From: Cohaesibacter gelatinilyticus | GTDB lineage: Bacteria > Pseudomonadota > Alphaproteobacteria > Rhizobiales > Cohaesibacteraceae | DNA: 64,000 nt | Assembly (NCBI RefSeq): GCF_900215605.1 | Contig: NZ_OBEL01000001.1 | Coordinates: forward strand, 620,001-684,000 | Reading direction: 5' to 3' | Part shown: positions 1 through 8,729 of the stretch, in pieces | How the letters are laid out: each line of letters opens with the position of its first letter | Numbering within the stretch: the stretch's first letter is position 1 | Notes under the pieces: model-generated | What the model was told of the DNA's origin: nothing | Databases searched by the model: none | Seen by the model: the letters and a program-made list of their open reading frames with translations, nothing else | Made by a program: the position numbers and the translations under genes

Positions 1-2
1 AG

Positions 3-1595
3 GAAATGGACTGGTTCATCAATGCAGCCGAGCCTTTCAAAGGCATGGAAATCAACGTGCTGTCTGAAGGCATCCCGACCCATTCCTACGAATCTGAAGT
101 TCTGACCAAAGCCTTCTTCGAGATCACAGGCATCAAGGTCAATCACCAGATTCTTGGTGAGGGTGAAGTGGTTCAGGCCGTTCAGACCCAAATGCAGACC
201 AAGCGCAATCTCTATGATGCCTATGTCAATGACTCTGATTTGATTGGTACTCACTCACGCTTGCAGCTGGCTTACAACCTGACCGACTGGATGGCAGGTG
301 AGGGCAAGGCCGTAACCAACCCTGGCCTCGATTTGGGCGACTTCATGGGTACCCAGTTCACCACTGGCCCTGATGGCGATTTGTACCAGCTGCCAGATCA
401 GCAATTTGCGAACCTCTACTGGTTCCGTAAAGACTGGTTCGACCGCCCTGATCTGCAAGAAAAATTCAAAGCAAAATATGGCTATGACCTAGGTGTTCCT
501 GTCAATTGGTCTGCTTACGAAGATATCGCTGAATTCTTCTCCAAGGATGTGAAGGAAATTGACGGTACCGCAATTTATGGTCACATGGATTACGGCAAGC
601 GCGCTCCTGACCTTGGTTGGCGTATGACTGATGCCTGGCTGTCCATGGCCGGTGCTGGTTCCAAAGGTGAGCCAAACGGTGTTCCAATCGATGAATGGGG
701 CATCCGTATGGAAAAAGGCTCCTGTAATCCAGCTGGTGCATCTGTCACCCGCGGCGGTGCTGCCAACGGCCCAGCGGCTGTTTACGCGATCCGTAAATGG
801 GATGAATGGCTGCGTAACTATGCCCCTCCAGGTGCTGCTTCCTATGACTTTTACCAGTCTTTGCCTGCACTTAGCCAAGGCAACGTAGCTCAGCAGATCT
901 TCTGGTACACTGCCTTTACCGCTGATATGGTGAAGCCGAAGTCAGAAGGCAACAACACTGTTGACGATGCAGGCAAGCCACTATGGCGCATGGCTCCATC
1001 ACCACATGGTCCATATTGGGAAGAAGGCCAGAAAGTTGGCTATCAGGACGTGGGTTCCTGGACTATCCTGAAATCCACTCCGGTTGATCGCGCCAAAGCG
1101 GCTTGGCTCTATGCTCAGTTCGTGGTCTCCAAGACCGTTGACGTGAAAAAATCCCATGTTGGTCTGACCTTCATTCGTGACAGCTCTGTAAATCATGAGA
1201 GCTTCACCGAGCGTGCAGGCAAACTTGGTGGTCTGGTCGAGTTCTACCGCTCTCCTGATCGTGTTGCATGGTCCCCAACAGGCATCAACGTGCCTGATTA
1301 TCCAAAGTTGGCTCAGTTGTGGTGGCAGCAAATCGGTGACGTGAACTCCGGAGCCTTCACCCCTCAGGAAGCTATGGATCGTCTTGCATCCGAGATGGAC
1401 ACCATCATGGCTCGTATGGAGCGCGCGGATAAAGGTGCCAACGTTTATGGCGGCTGTGGTCCACGCCTCAACGAAGAGAAAGACGCCGAATGGTGGTTCA
1501 AAAACGGTGGTGCCAAGCCAAAGCTTGCCAACGAAAAGCCACAGGGTCAGACCGTCAATTATGACGAACTGGTCGCACGTTGGGCCAAGAACTAA
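3..1595 (+). CDS. glpV: Glycerol ABC transporter substrate-binding protein, 5' end cut by window
   Basis: Periplasmic solute-binding component of a carbohydrate-type ABC importer. The reading frame is open to the left edge, and the visible start lacks the signal peptide such proteins carry, so the gene begins outside the window. The visible part (about 530 residues) is long for an extracellular solute-binding family 1 protein, as in rhizobial GlpV. It shows the aromatic-rich GlpV-like blocks 'YQLPDQQFANLYWFRKDWF' and 'QQIFWYTAFTADMV'. It lies directly upstream of two ATPases, two permeases and a small membrane protein, the set known as the rhizobial glpSTPQUV glycerol importer. In the published rhizobial order glpV is last; here it comes first. 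Identity rests on family recognition plus synteny; substrate specificity is inferred. Confidence 0.85.
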   Translation, partial: EMDWFINAAEPFKGMEINVLSEGIPTHSYESEVLTKAFFEITGIKVNHQILGEGEVVQAVQTQMQTKRNLYDAYVNDSDLIGTHSRLQLAYNLTDWMAGEGKAVTNPGLDLGDFMGTQFTTGPDGDLYQLPDQQFANLYWFRKDWFDRPDLQEKFKAKYGYDLGVPVNWSAYEDIAEFFSKDVKEIDGTAIYGHMDYGKRAPDLGWRMTDAWLSMAGAGSKGEPNGVPIDEWGIRMEKGSCNPAGASVTRGGAANGPAAVYAIRKWDEWLRNYAPPGAASYDFYQSLPALSQGNVAQQIFWYTAFTADMVKPKSEGNNTVDDAGKPLWRMAPSPHGPYWEEGQKVGYQDVGSWTILKSTPVDRAKAAWLYAQFVVSKTVDVKKSHVGLTFIRDSSVNHESFTERAGKLGGLVEFYRSPDRVAWSPTGINVPDYPKLAQLWWQQIGDVNSGAFTPQEAMDRLASEMDTIMARMERADKGANVYGGCGPRLNEEKDAEWWFKNGGAKPKLANEKPQGQTVNYDELVARWAKN

Positions 1596-1620
1596 TCCTG
1601 ACGGAATGACAAGAACAGGT

Positions 1621-1683
1621 CGGGGCTTCTAGCCCCGCCCAGGGCCGGGAGTGCTGAGCTTGGCACTCCTATCCTCCAGCCCT
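1621..1683 (+). promoter_or_regulatory. Tandem hairpins in the glpV-glpS gap
   Basis: Two stem-loops lie just after glpV. One has 7 bp arms at 1621-1627 and 1631-1637. The other has perfect 7 bp arms at 1648-1654 and 1663-1669, enclosed by a possible 5 bp outer stem (1641-1645 with 1679-1683). Neither is followed by a T run, so a full stop is unlikely. Hairpins after a solute-binding gene commonly protect that message or reduce read-through, giving more binding protein than membrane components. That role is inferred. Confidence 0.5.
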
Positions 1684-1861
1684 GCACTGGACCGAGCGCT
1701 GAAACTCCCCAAACGTTCAGTTGCTCGGCCTTAGTGCGTAAAGCCGCACCATGAACTGACCATGCGTGTATTAGCTGGAGAGCGGGATATCTGGAACTGG
1801 CCACTTTCAGAAGTGAGGCAGATAAGACAGAACCCGATAGACAGGGCAAGGTAACTTCGAA

Positions 1862-2926
1862 ATGACATTAGAACTCAAGGGCATCACGAAGCGAGTTGAT
1901 GGCCGCCTCCATATTAAAGAGACATCTCTACGCCTTGAGCCAGGGCATTTCAATGTTCTGCTCGGCGAAACCGGGGCAGGCAAGACATCGCTGATCAAAT
2001 TGATGGCAGGTCTTGATCGCTGTGCGTCCGGCTCCATCCTGATGGAGGGGGTGGATGTGACAAAACAGAATACCCAGCAACGCAATATCTCGCTGGTGCA
2101 TCAGTTCTTCGTCAACTATCCCCATATGAGCGTTTTTGACAATATCGCATCCCCTTTGAAAGTTGCGGGTATGGCGAAATCCGAGATTGAGGGACGGGTA
2201 GAGGAAGCGGCAGACTTGTTGCAGCTACGTCCAATGCTGCATCGTCGCCCGCATGAGCTATCAGGTGGCCAGCAGCAGCGTACTGCGTTGGCCCGCGCCA
2301 TTGCCAAGGAAAGCAATGCAGTTTTCCTTGATGAGCCTTTGGCCAACCTTGATTACAAATTACGCGAGGAACTGCGCGCACAATTGCCTGAATTGTTTGC
2401 TGGTCGCGGGGCTGTGGTCGTATATGCAACATCCGAACCCGAGGAGGCGTTGCTTCTTGGAGGGCAAACGGCCTTGATGCAGGACGGCAATGTAACCCAG
2501 TTCGGCAAAACTGCGGACATCTATCGCAATCCAGCAGATCTTGTTTCTGCAAGTGTATTTTCTGATCCTCCAATCAATTCAGCTCGGGTTACCAAGAAAG
2601 GCGATGAAATTCGCCTTGATGCCCATGTGAAGTGGACTGCAACTGGTGAAGCTTCTGGGCTCGCTGATGGAGAGTATGATGTTGCAGTTCGTCCCCACTA
2701 TGTCAGCCCGGTACGCATTGCAGACCGTCATGTTCCCATGACCGGAACAGTTCAGGTGACCGAACTGACTGGTTCAGAATCCAGTGCTCACTTCAAATTG
2801 GGTGATCAGAGCTGGGTTTCTCTTTCACAAGGGGTCCATCCCTATCAGGTAGGAGAGGACCATGAGTTTTTCATGGATCCAGATCACTGCTTCTACTTCC
2901 TCCCCAATGGCCAACGGGCACGATAG
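1862..2926 (+). CDS. glpS: Glycerol ABC transporter ATP-binding protein GlpS
   Basis: One of two nucleotide-binding subunits of the importer, on the cytoplasmic face. Walker A GETGAGKT spans residues 35-42, the Q-loop Gln is residue 81, the signature LSGGQ is at 133-137, and the Walker B Asp-Glu pair is at 157-158. The switch (H-loop) position, normally Thr-His-Asp, reads Thr-Ser-Glu, with Ser191 replacing the histidine. About 120 C-terminal residues form the MalK/UgpC-like regulatory (TOBE) domain. It starts 266 bases after glpV, behind the hairpin region, and glpT follows 14 bases after its end. With GlpT it should form a heterodimer in which this subunit supplies the intact signature motif. 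Family assignment is firm; the heterodimer reading is inference. Confidence 0.88.
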   Translation: MTLELKGITKRVDGRLHIKETSLRLEPGHFNVLLGETGAGKTSLIKLMAGLDRCASGSILMEGVDVTKQNTQQRNISLVHQFFVNYPHMSVFDNIASPLKVAGMAKSEIEGRVEEAADLLQLRPMLHRRPHELSGGQQQRTALARAIAKESNAVFLDEPLANLDYKLREELRAQLPELFAGRGAVVVYATSEPEEALLLGGQTALMQDGNVTQFGKTADIYRNPADLVSASVFSDPPINSARVTKKGDEIRLDAHVKWTATGEASGLADGEYDVAVRPHYVSPVRIADRHVPMTGTVQVTELTGSESSAHFKLGDQSWVSLSQGVHPYQVGEDHEFFMDPDHCFYFLPNGQRAR

Positions 2927-2940
2927 GAAGGACCAAACGA

Positions 2941-4020
2941 ATGGCAAAAATTACTCTTTCGAACCTGCGTCACTCCTATTATCCCAATCCATCAAAGCCG
3001 GATGATTACGCGCTTAAGCATCTCGATCTGTCTTGGGAAGATGGTGGTGCTTATGCGCTGTTGGGCCCTTCGGGCTGTGGCAAGTCTACCCTTCTTAACA
3101 TTATTTCCGGCCTGCTCGTGCCATCTGAGGGGAAAATTCTCTTTGATGATAAGGATGTTACGCATCTAAAGCCGGCCGAACGCAATATCGCTCAGGTTTT
3201 CCAGTTCCCGGTCATCTATGACACCATGACTGTGTTCGACAATCTGGCTTTCCCGCTTCGCAACCGTCAGGTCGATGAAGCAACCGTGAAATCCCGCGTC
3301 GAAGCCATTGCCGATATGCTGGAAGTCACCGACATGTTGGGCACAAAGGCAGCTGGCCTGTCTCCTGACAACAAACAGAAAATCTCCATGGGCCGCGGTC
3401 TGGTGCGCGATGATATCAATGTTGTGATGTTTGACGAACCTCTGACCGTGATCGACCCACATCTGAAGTGGAAGTTGCGCTCCAAGCTCAAGGAGCTTCA
3501 TCAGGAGCTTAAAGCCACCATGATCTATGTGACCCACGACCAGACAGAGGCATTGACCTTTGCCGATCAGGTAGTGGTGATGCAGGAAGGCGAGGTGGTG
3601 CAGATTGGCACTCCAGTCGAACTGTTCGAGCGCCCAACCCACACCTTCGTTGGCCACTTCATCGGATCCCCGGGCATGAATATTCTTCCATGTGAAGTGT
3701 CTGGCGGCAAAGCCATGTTCAATGGCCAATCAATCACCTTGGAAGGCGAAATTGAAGCAGGCGAGGGCAAGAGCAACGAAATTGGTATTCGCCCTGAACA
3801 TGTAACAATTGCCGACAACGGCTTGGAAGCGGTGGTGAGCAAAGTCTCCGATGTCGGTCGCCATAATGTGGTGGAAGCAATGGTCGGTGGAACCAAGGTT
3901 GCATCCATCACGGAAGAAAGTGCGCCCAATCTAGGCGAGAGCATCCATTTGCAATTCGATCCTGCCAAAACACGCCTCTATCGCGATGGCTGGATTGCAA
4001 CCAAAAGTGCGGGAGCTTGA
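2941..4020 (+). CDS. glpT: Glycerol ABC transporter ATP-binding protein GlpT
   Basis: Second nucleotide-binding subunit. Walker A GPSGCGKST is at residues 42-50, the Q-loop Gln at 88, Walker B Asp165-Glu166, and the canonical switch 'YVTHDQTEAL' with His199. The signature motif is degenerate: LSPDN at 140-144 instead of LSGGQ. This complements GlpS, which has the good signature but lacks the switch histidine, so only one composite ATP site should be canonical. The C-terminal 120 residues are a TOBE/OB-type regulatory domain. The gene sits 14 bases after glpS with its own ribosome site (AGGAAGG about 9 bases before the ATG). The two bases between its stop and the next ATG show tight translational coupling with glpP. 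Note that the name glpT in E. coli means an unrelated glycerol-3-phosphate antiporter. Confidence 0.87.
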   Translation: MAKITLSNLRHSYYPNPSKPDDYALKHLDLSWEDGGAYALLGPSGCGKSTLLNIISGLLVPSEGKILFDDKDVTHLKPAERNIAQVFQFPVIYDTMTVFDNLAFPLRNRQVDEATVKSRVEAIADMLEVTDMLGTKAAGLSPDNKQKISMGRGLVRDDINVVMFDEPLTVIDPHLKWKLRSKLKELHQELKATMIYVTHDQTEALTFADQVVVMQEGEVVQIGTPVELFERPTHTFVGHFIGSPGMNILPCEVSGGKAMFNGQSITLEGEIEAGEGKSNEIGIRPEHVTIADNGLEAVVSKVSDVGRHNVVEAMVGGTKVASITEESAPNLGESIHLQFDPAKTRLYRDGWIATKSAGA

Positions 4021-4022
4021 TC

Positions 4023-4886
4023 ATGAAAACCGAAAATCAAAAAGCCTGGTTTTTTGTGCTGCCTGTTTTGCTTCTGGTAGCCTTCAACGCCCTGATCCCG
4101 ATGATGACCGTGGTCAATTATTCGGTTCAGGAAACCTTTGGCGATAACCTTTTCTTCTGGCAAGGATTGGACTGGTTCCAGCAGATCCTGAATTCAGAGC
4201 GCTTTCACAATGCTCTGGGCCGTCAATTCCTGTTCACCGGCCTGATCCTCGCGATTGAAATCCCACTGGGTATCGCGATTGCGCTGGCCATGCCACGCAA
4301 AGGCTTCTGGGTACCGGTTTGTCTTGTAACCATGGCACTACCTATGTTGATCCCTTGGAACGTGGTTGGTGCGATGTGGAACATCTTCACCTTGCCGGAT
4401 ATCGGTCTGCTGGGGTATTTCATGAACCACACACTGGGCATTGACTACAACATGACCCAGGATCCATTTGCGGCATGGGTGACCATCATCGTCATGGATG
4501 TGTGGCACTGGACGTCTCTTGTAGTGCTGCTGTCCTATGCAGGTCTTGTTTCCATCCCGGATGCCTTCTATCAGGCAGCGGAAGTGGATGGAGCATCCCG
4601 CTGGTCCATATTCCGCTACATCCAGCTGCCAAAAATGAAGCAGGTGCTGACCATCGCAATCCTTTTGCGCTTCATGGATAGTTTCAACATCTATACCGAG
4701 CCCTTCACTCTGACCGGTGGCGGACCGGGCAATTCAACCACCTTGCTTTCAATTGATCTGGTGAAGATTGCCCTCGGTCAGTTTGATCTGGGTCCGGCTG
4801 CCGCCATGTCACTCATCTATTTCGCAATCACCCTGCTGGTTTCATGGCTCTTCTATACGCTCATGAACCGCGATGTGCAGAAATAA
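4023..4886 (+). CDS. glpP: Glycerol ABC transporter permease GlpP
   Basis: Inner-membrane permease of the binding-protein-dependent transport family with about six hydrophobic segments. The cytoplasmic EAA-type coupling loop is visible around 'YQAAEVDGASRWSIFRYIQ', which docks onto the ATPase subunits. A TTG lies six bases upstream in frame, but the ATG at 4023 follows GGGAG at a 7-base spacing and is preferred. It pairs with GlpQ to form the membrane channel. Length (287 residues) is normal for MalF/UgpA-type permeases of this subfamily. No sign of damage. Confidence 0.87.
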   Translation: MKTENQKAWFFVLPVLLLVAFNALIPMMTVVNYSVQETFGDNLFFWQGLDWFQQILNSERFHNALGRQFLFTGLILAIEIPLGIAIALAMPRKGFWVPVCLVTMALPMLIPWNVVGAMWNIFTLPDIGLLGYFMNHTLGIDYNMTQDPFAAWVTIIVMDVWHWTSLVVLLSYAGLVSIPDAFYQAAEVDGASRWSIFRYIQLPKMKQVLTIAILLRFMDSFNIYTEPFTLTGGGPGNSTTLLSIDLVKIALGQFDLGPAAAMSLIYFAITLLVSWLFYTLMNRDVQK

Positions 4887-4901
4887 GGAGAGGATAGGAT
4901 T

Positions 4902-5699
4902 ATGAAAAAACGCTATATTATTCCCATTGTCTATATCCTGTTCCTCATGCTGCCCATCTATTGGTTGGTAGCAATGAGCTTCAAGACAACGGGTGAAATT
5001 CTGGCTGGCTTCTCACTTTTTCCGCAGACCTTCACGCTGGAGAACTACAAAGTCATCTTCACCGATCCCACTTGGTATTGGGGTTATATCAACTCCATTC
5101 TCTATGTGGCCATCAATACCGTGATTTCCGTCGTCGTCGCTCTGCCAGCCGCTTATGCTTTCTCGCGCTATAAGTTTCTGGGTGACAAGCAGCTTTTCTT
5201 CTGGCTTCTGACCAACCGTATGGCACCAGCAGCTGTGTTTGCTCTGCCATTCTTCCAGCTCTATTCAGCAATCGGCTTGTTTGACACCCATTTGGCTGTG
5301 GCATTGGCTCATTGCCTGTTCAACATTCCGCTGGCGGTATGGATCTTGGAAGGCTTCATGGGGGGCGTGCCGAAAGAACTGGACGAAACAGCCTTTGTTG
5401 ATGGCTATTCGTTCCCACGCTTCTTCGCGACTATCTTCCTGCCAACCATTTCCTCCGGTGTCGGTGTGGCTGCGTTCTTCTGCTTCATGTTCTCATGGGT
5501 CGAGCTGCTATTGGCAAAAACACTGACTGCGGTTGCTGCCAAGCCGATTGCAGCAACCATGACCAAGACGGCCTCAAGCGCTGGTTACGAGCTTGGTTTG
5601 TTGGCCGCAGCTGGCGCTCTGACCATCATTCCTGGCGCCATCGTCATCTATTTCGTCCGTAACTATATTGCTAAGGGCTTTGCCCTGGGGAGGGTATAA
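4902..5699 (+). CDS. glpQ: Glycerol ABC transporter permease GlpQ
   Basis: Second permease subunit (MalG/UgpE type), 265 residues and about six membrane spans. The coupling loop reads 'ELDETAFVDGYSFPRFFATI'. A strong ribosome site (AAGGAGAGG) precedes the ATG. Its stop overlaps the start of the next gene by one base (TAATG), so the next gene is translationally coupled. In E. coli the symbol glpQ means a phosphodiesterase; the name here follows the rhizobial transporter. Confidence comes from family features plus its place in a complete gene set. Confidence 0.87.
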   Translation: MKKRYIIPIVYILFLMLPIYWLVAMSFKTTGEILAGFSLFPQTFTLENYKVIFTDPTWYWGYINSILYVAINTVISVVVALPAAYAFSRYKFLGDKQLFFWLLTNRMAPAAVFALPFFQLYSAIGLFDTHLAVALAHCLFNIPLAVWILEGFMGGVPKELDETAFVDGYSFPRFFATIFLPTISSGVGVAAFFCFMFSWVELLLAKTLTAVAAKPIAATMTKTASSAGYELGLLAAAGALTIIPGAIVIYFVRNYIAKGFALGRV

Positions 5700-5977
5700 T
5701 GCTTAGCTGGATGGCATGGACCTGGCCAACCGCATTGGTCTTCATCGGAATTTTCTCTGCAATGACGGTTTTGACAGTCTTGGAAATCCGTCACCCAGGT
5801 GGAGCAGAAAGACTGGGAGCCCTCGGGCTGGTAACCACACGAGGTGATCGTCTGTTCATCTCGCTCCTGGGCTCGGTTTACATCTTCCTTGCCTGGCTTG
5901 GTCTGTTTGGTATGCCGCTTTGGATCCCTCTGGGGTTGGCAATCTGTTGGGGGATTTTCTGCTTCTGGAAAGTTTGA
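5699..5977 (+). CDS. glpU: Small inner-membrane protein GlpU (DUF2160)
   Basis: A 92-residue protein with three hydrophobic helices and a short polar loop around 'LEIRHPGGAERLG'. That loop and the length match the DUF2160 family, which accompanies glycerol ABC transporters as GlpU. The start codon overlaps the glpQ stop by one base. The exact role of GlpU is unknown; it may be an accessory membrane subunit. It is the last gene of the operon, 35 bases before a strong terminator. Confidence 0.78.
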   Translation: MLSWMAWTWPTALVFIGIFSAMTVLTVLEIRHPGGAERLGALGLVTTRGDRLFISLLGSVYIFLAWLGLFGMPLWIPLGLAICWGIFCFWKV

Positions 5978-6012
5978 AATGATCTGAAAATACCACACAT
6001 TAGTGGCGAAAT

Positions 6013-6042
6013 CCGGCCGAGCAGGGTGCTTGGTCGGGTTTT
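6013..6042 (+). terminator. Rho-independent terminator of the glp operon
   Basis: An 11 bp GC-rich stem (6013-6023 with 6027-6037, two G-T pairs) closes a GGG loop and is followed by GTTTTG. It lies between glpU and the blaI-like gene and separates the two units. Confidence 0.75.
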
Positions 6043-6072
6043 GAGAGAAAAGACTTGGATCTGCGAAAGTTT

Positions 6073-6084
6073 TAGTATTTACTG
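6073..6084 (+). promoter_or_regulatory. Candidate operator upstream of the BlaI-like gene
   Basis: TAGTA-TT-TACTG, a near-perfect inverted repeat, lies about 40 bases before the blaI-like start in an AT-rich promoter-like stretch. BlaI/MecI/CopY regulators bind short dyads with AC/GT-containing half sites and usually repress their own gene, so this may be an autoregulatory site. A closely related palindrome (TAGTA-GG-TACTA) sits at 14961-14972. The sites are short, so chance cannot be excluded. Confidence 0.3.
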
Positions 6085-6122
6085 TCCTTTCATGCATTGC
6101 TTGTCTGCCAGCGGGAATTTTT

Positions 6123-6530
6123 ATGCGCAAAAAAAAGAAAAGCGAATTTCTTACCGAAGTCGAGTTGGAATTCATGACCCGACTATGGGAGCTGGGTGAG
6201 GGGACTGTGCGTGATGTCATGGCTAAATTGGCGCCGGAGCGCGATCTGGCCTACACGTCCGCAGCAACGATCATGAGGATTCTGGAGCAGAAGAGTTTTG
6301 TCAGCAGCAGAAAAGAGGGCAAGACGCATGTCTATAATGCCCTGCTGACAAAGGATGCGTACCAGACACGGTTCTTGAAGGATGTCTCAGCAAAGCTGTT
6401 TGACAATACGCCTGCAGCGCTGGTGGCTCGATTGGTCGACGATGAAGACCTGTCCGAGGAAGCGCTGAACGAGATCCGTACTCTGTTGGAGAGGAGGGTG
6501 AAAAATGCCAACGATAGGAACAATATTTGA
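6123..6530 (+). CDS. BlaI/MecI-family transcriptional repressor
   Basis: A 135-residue winged-helix repressor. The N-terminal part has the family pattern: 'LTEVELEFMTRLWELGEGTV', then the recognition helix region 'YTSAATIMRILEQKSFV', then the wing 'KEGKTHVYNAL'. The C-terminal third is the dimerisation helix bundle. Members bind operators as dimers and are removed by a membrane metalloprotease partner; that partner is encoded next and overlaps this gene by 26 bases. No beta-lactamase or penicillin-binding protein lies nearby, so the regulated target is unknown. The start follows a lysine-rich opening (MRKKKK). The ribosome site is weak. Confidence 0.85.
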   Translation: MRKKKKSEFLTEVELEFMTRLWELGEGTVRDVMAKLAPERDLAYTSAATIMRILEQKSFVSSRKEGKTHVYNALLTKDAYQTRFLKDVSAKLFDNTPAALVARLVDDEDLSEEALNEIRTLLERRVKNANDRNNI

Positions 6531-7629
6531 TGTTTATCTGAACATTAATATTCTGTTGCTTGTCACAATAGGGGTTTGGGCGATTACGCGCCTGGCTATG
6601 CAAGGGATGGGGATGTCCTTTGCCTATGGCTTGAAACTCCGATTGATCAAATCACTGGTTCTCACCTGCTTCATCGCCCCTGTCTTGGTCGTGCTCTATG
6701 ATGTCTATGTGAGGCAAAATGGTGTTGCGACGAGCTATTCTCTATCTATTTCCGATCTGATTGTCTCTCAATATCTGCAAGGCAGTTTTGATATGAAGGC
6801 CGCTGATCTGGAGGTGTTTCTTGCTCTGCGTACACGATTGACCGAGGATGTTTTGGCCGCCGATAGCATGTTCGCCTTGGCTCTTTTGACTGCGCTGGCA
6901 ACCGGTCTCACAGTTGGAGCCATTCGTCTTGCTGTCAGCATGGTGAAACTCGCCAATATTTTGTCGAAATGCTTCGAATGGCGTCAGTTCGGCTCTCTTC
7001 ATCTGCTGCTGTCTGACAGCGTTACAACACCATTCTCTACGCGCGGTTTGATCAAGCGCTATGTCATCCTGCCCACCAGCATGTTGGAAAATGGCAAGGA
7101 TCTGCAAATTGCTCTTGGTCATGAGCTTCAGCATATTCGTCAAAGAGACACCGAATGGGAAATTGCGCTGGAATTCATGCGTCCATTCTTTTTCTGGAAC
7201 CCGGCTTTTCTGGTCCTCAAGCGCCAGATCGAGCGCTTGCGCGAGCTAAGCTGTGACCAGCAAGTGATTGTACGCCGGAATATCAGCGTGCAGGACTATT
7301 GCGAATGCCTGCTGCGGACCTGCGAAACTGGCCTGAAAAAACGTGAACTCTTCCTAGGTGCCATGCCAAGGGTCGCATTCGTTCAACTGGATAAATCACC
7401 GATTGGCAGCAACTCAGCAAAGTTCCTGCACCATCGTTTGGTCTCTCTCCTGGAGGGTGAGAAGCATCAGCGCCATGCCTTAACGTTGTTGGCTTTCATG
7501 GTGCCAGTTCTGAGCCTGGTGGGGCTTGCATCCATCCTGATGCAAAAACCCAATGACTGGAGTCATGAACGCATCATGTTCTCAACGGTCCTCAATCTGG
7601 ACCGTTTGGCCGAAAGAAGTCAGCGATAA
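6505..7629 (+). CDS. BlaR1-like M56 membrane metallopeptidase
   Basis: An integral-membrane zinc protease, the presumed signal-transducing partner of the BlaI-like repressor. Hydrophobic segments occur near residues 12-30, 48-68 and 120-145, and a last one near 328-348. The zinc motif HELQH is at 206-210 with the downstream acidic ligand in 'RELSCDQ' (Glu247), as in M56 peptidases. The protein stops after the final membrane span, so it lacks the extracellular penicillin-sensor domain of true BlaR1/MecR1. The ligand is therefore unlikely to be a covalently bound beta-lactam. It starts inside the repressor gene with a good ribosome site (GGAGAGGAGGGTG), consistent with a co-translated pair. Confidence 0.82.
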   Translation: MPTIGTIFDVYLNINILLLVTIGVWAITRLAMQGMGMSFAYGLKLRLIKSLVLTCFIAPVLVVLYDVYVRQNGVATSYSLSISDLIVSQYLQGSFDMKAADLEVFLALRTRLTEDVLAADSMFALALLTALATGLTVGAIRLAVSMVKLANILSKCFEWRQFGSLHLLLSDSVTTPFSTRGLIKRYVILPTSMLENGKDLQIALGHELQHIRQRDTEWEIALEFMRPFFFWNPAFLVLKRQIERLRELSCDQQVIVRRNISVQDYCECLLRTCETGLKKRELFLGAMPRVAFVQLDKSPIGSNSAKFLHHRLVSLLEGEKHQRHALTLLAFMVPVLSLVGLASILMQKPNDWSHERIMFSTVLNLDRLAERSQR

Positions 7630-7648
7630 ATAGTGTAGCTTAAAAGGC

Positions 7649-8563
7649 TCAATCAGGACGTCTGATATTGGGTAGGGCGCGCAATTGATCTGCAGTTGCA
7701 GCAAGCTCTTGATCGCTATTCTCTTTACCGGTGATCTTATGCAAAAGATATTGCCAGTGTGCGCCTGACAATTGCGGCAGAGCCCTGCCATTGTCACGAT
7801 GGCTTTTCCAAATTGTCGAAGAAATCTGACTGACGATAGCTTTGCGCGCTTCAGCCGATATGTCTTGCTTCAAAAATGGCAACAGAGAGAAGAAGCGGTC
7901 GTGATGCTGCTGCATGACATTGGCGGATAAGTTGCTGTCATCAGCCGGTCTTAGAAAATAGACATAATCCTCAATATAGGCGATTTGCTCTGCTTTGGCG
8001 CTCAGACGAAGCGGCAAGGATTGATCCTGAATGAAGACGCTCTCATCAGCCCCACCAGCTTCCAGCCAAAGCGTGCGCTCCGCCAGAATGCCCATGCGCA
8101 CGATTTTTTTCCTGGCAGCGAAGGCCAGAGGATCGGCAGGTCGCTGAACATTCGCATCATAAGGGATCTCAACCACATCCAGGCTGCGCTTTGATTTGCC
8201 AAATACCAGCTGAGCTTCATTGGTCAAACACTCATTCAGCATGACTTGAGCTGCATTAACCGGCAGAATGTCGTCAGCATCCAAAGCCAACACCCAGTTG
8301 CCTTTTGCTGCTTTTGCAGCTTGATTGAAGCGGATGGCGGGTCCCATGTTCTTGCCATCGGAGATGACAGTCACCCGGCTATCTTGTTCAGCTTCTTTTT
8401 GCAGGAATTCAAGAGATCCATCCGTGGACTTGTCATCGACAAAGACGAACTCTAATTCGTTGACGGAAAAGCCGCGCTGGGTTCTCAAACATGCCAGCGT
8501 CTCGGCAAGAACATCGGCTTTGTTGTAAACAGCGCTGATGAAGCTAAGAATTGGTTTCGCCAT
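7649..8563 (-). CDS. Family 2 glycosyltransferase
   Basis: A 304-residue GT-A fold glycosyltransferase. The nucleotide-sugar binding start 'SFISAVYNKADVLAETLACL' is followed by 'EFVFVDDKSTDGS' and the metal-binding DxD motif in 'ALDADDILP' near residue 97. It transfers a sugar from a nucleotide donor to an unidentified acceptor. It lacks obvious membrane spans, so it is probably cytoplasmic or peripheral. It stands alone and is convergent with the M56 gene, with a 19-base gap. No polysaccharide cluster surrounds it, so the product glycan cannot be named. Confidence 0.82.
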   Translation of the reverse strand: MAKPILSFISAVYNKADVLAETLACLRTQRGFSVNELEFVFVDDKSTDGSLEFLQKEAEQDSRVTVISDGKNMGPAIRFNQAAKAAKGNWVLALDADDILPVNAAQVMLNECLTNEAQLVFGKSKRSLDVVEIPYDANVQRPADPLAFAARKKIVRMGILAERTLWLEAGGADESVFIQDQSLPLRLSAKAEQIAYIEDYVYFLRPADDSNLSANVMQQHHDRFFSLLPFLKQDISAEARKAIVSQISSTIWKSHRDNGRALPQLSGAHWQYLLHKITGKENSDQELAATADQLRALPNIRRPD

Positions 8564-8729
8564 CGAATATCCTGCCCAACTAATGGAAATCCAAATACAT
8601 TTTATAGATCATTCCGATATGGACCAACTCTTATCGAATGTTTGAAGAGGAGACAATCGCAGTGTTCACCGTGCATCGTCTATCTGGTTTTCACTGGACA
8701 AACCACCGCAAGTCTTGCGTGTTCAAACG

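Noticed and set aside
5663-6220. Minus-strand frame of 185 codons
   Set aside because: Overlaps glpU, the terminator and the blaI-like gene; no ribosome site.
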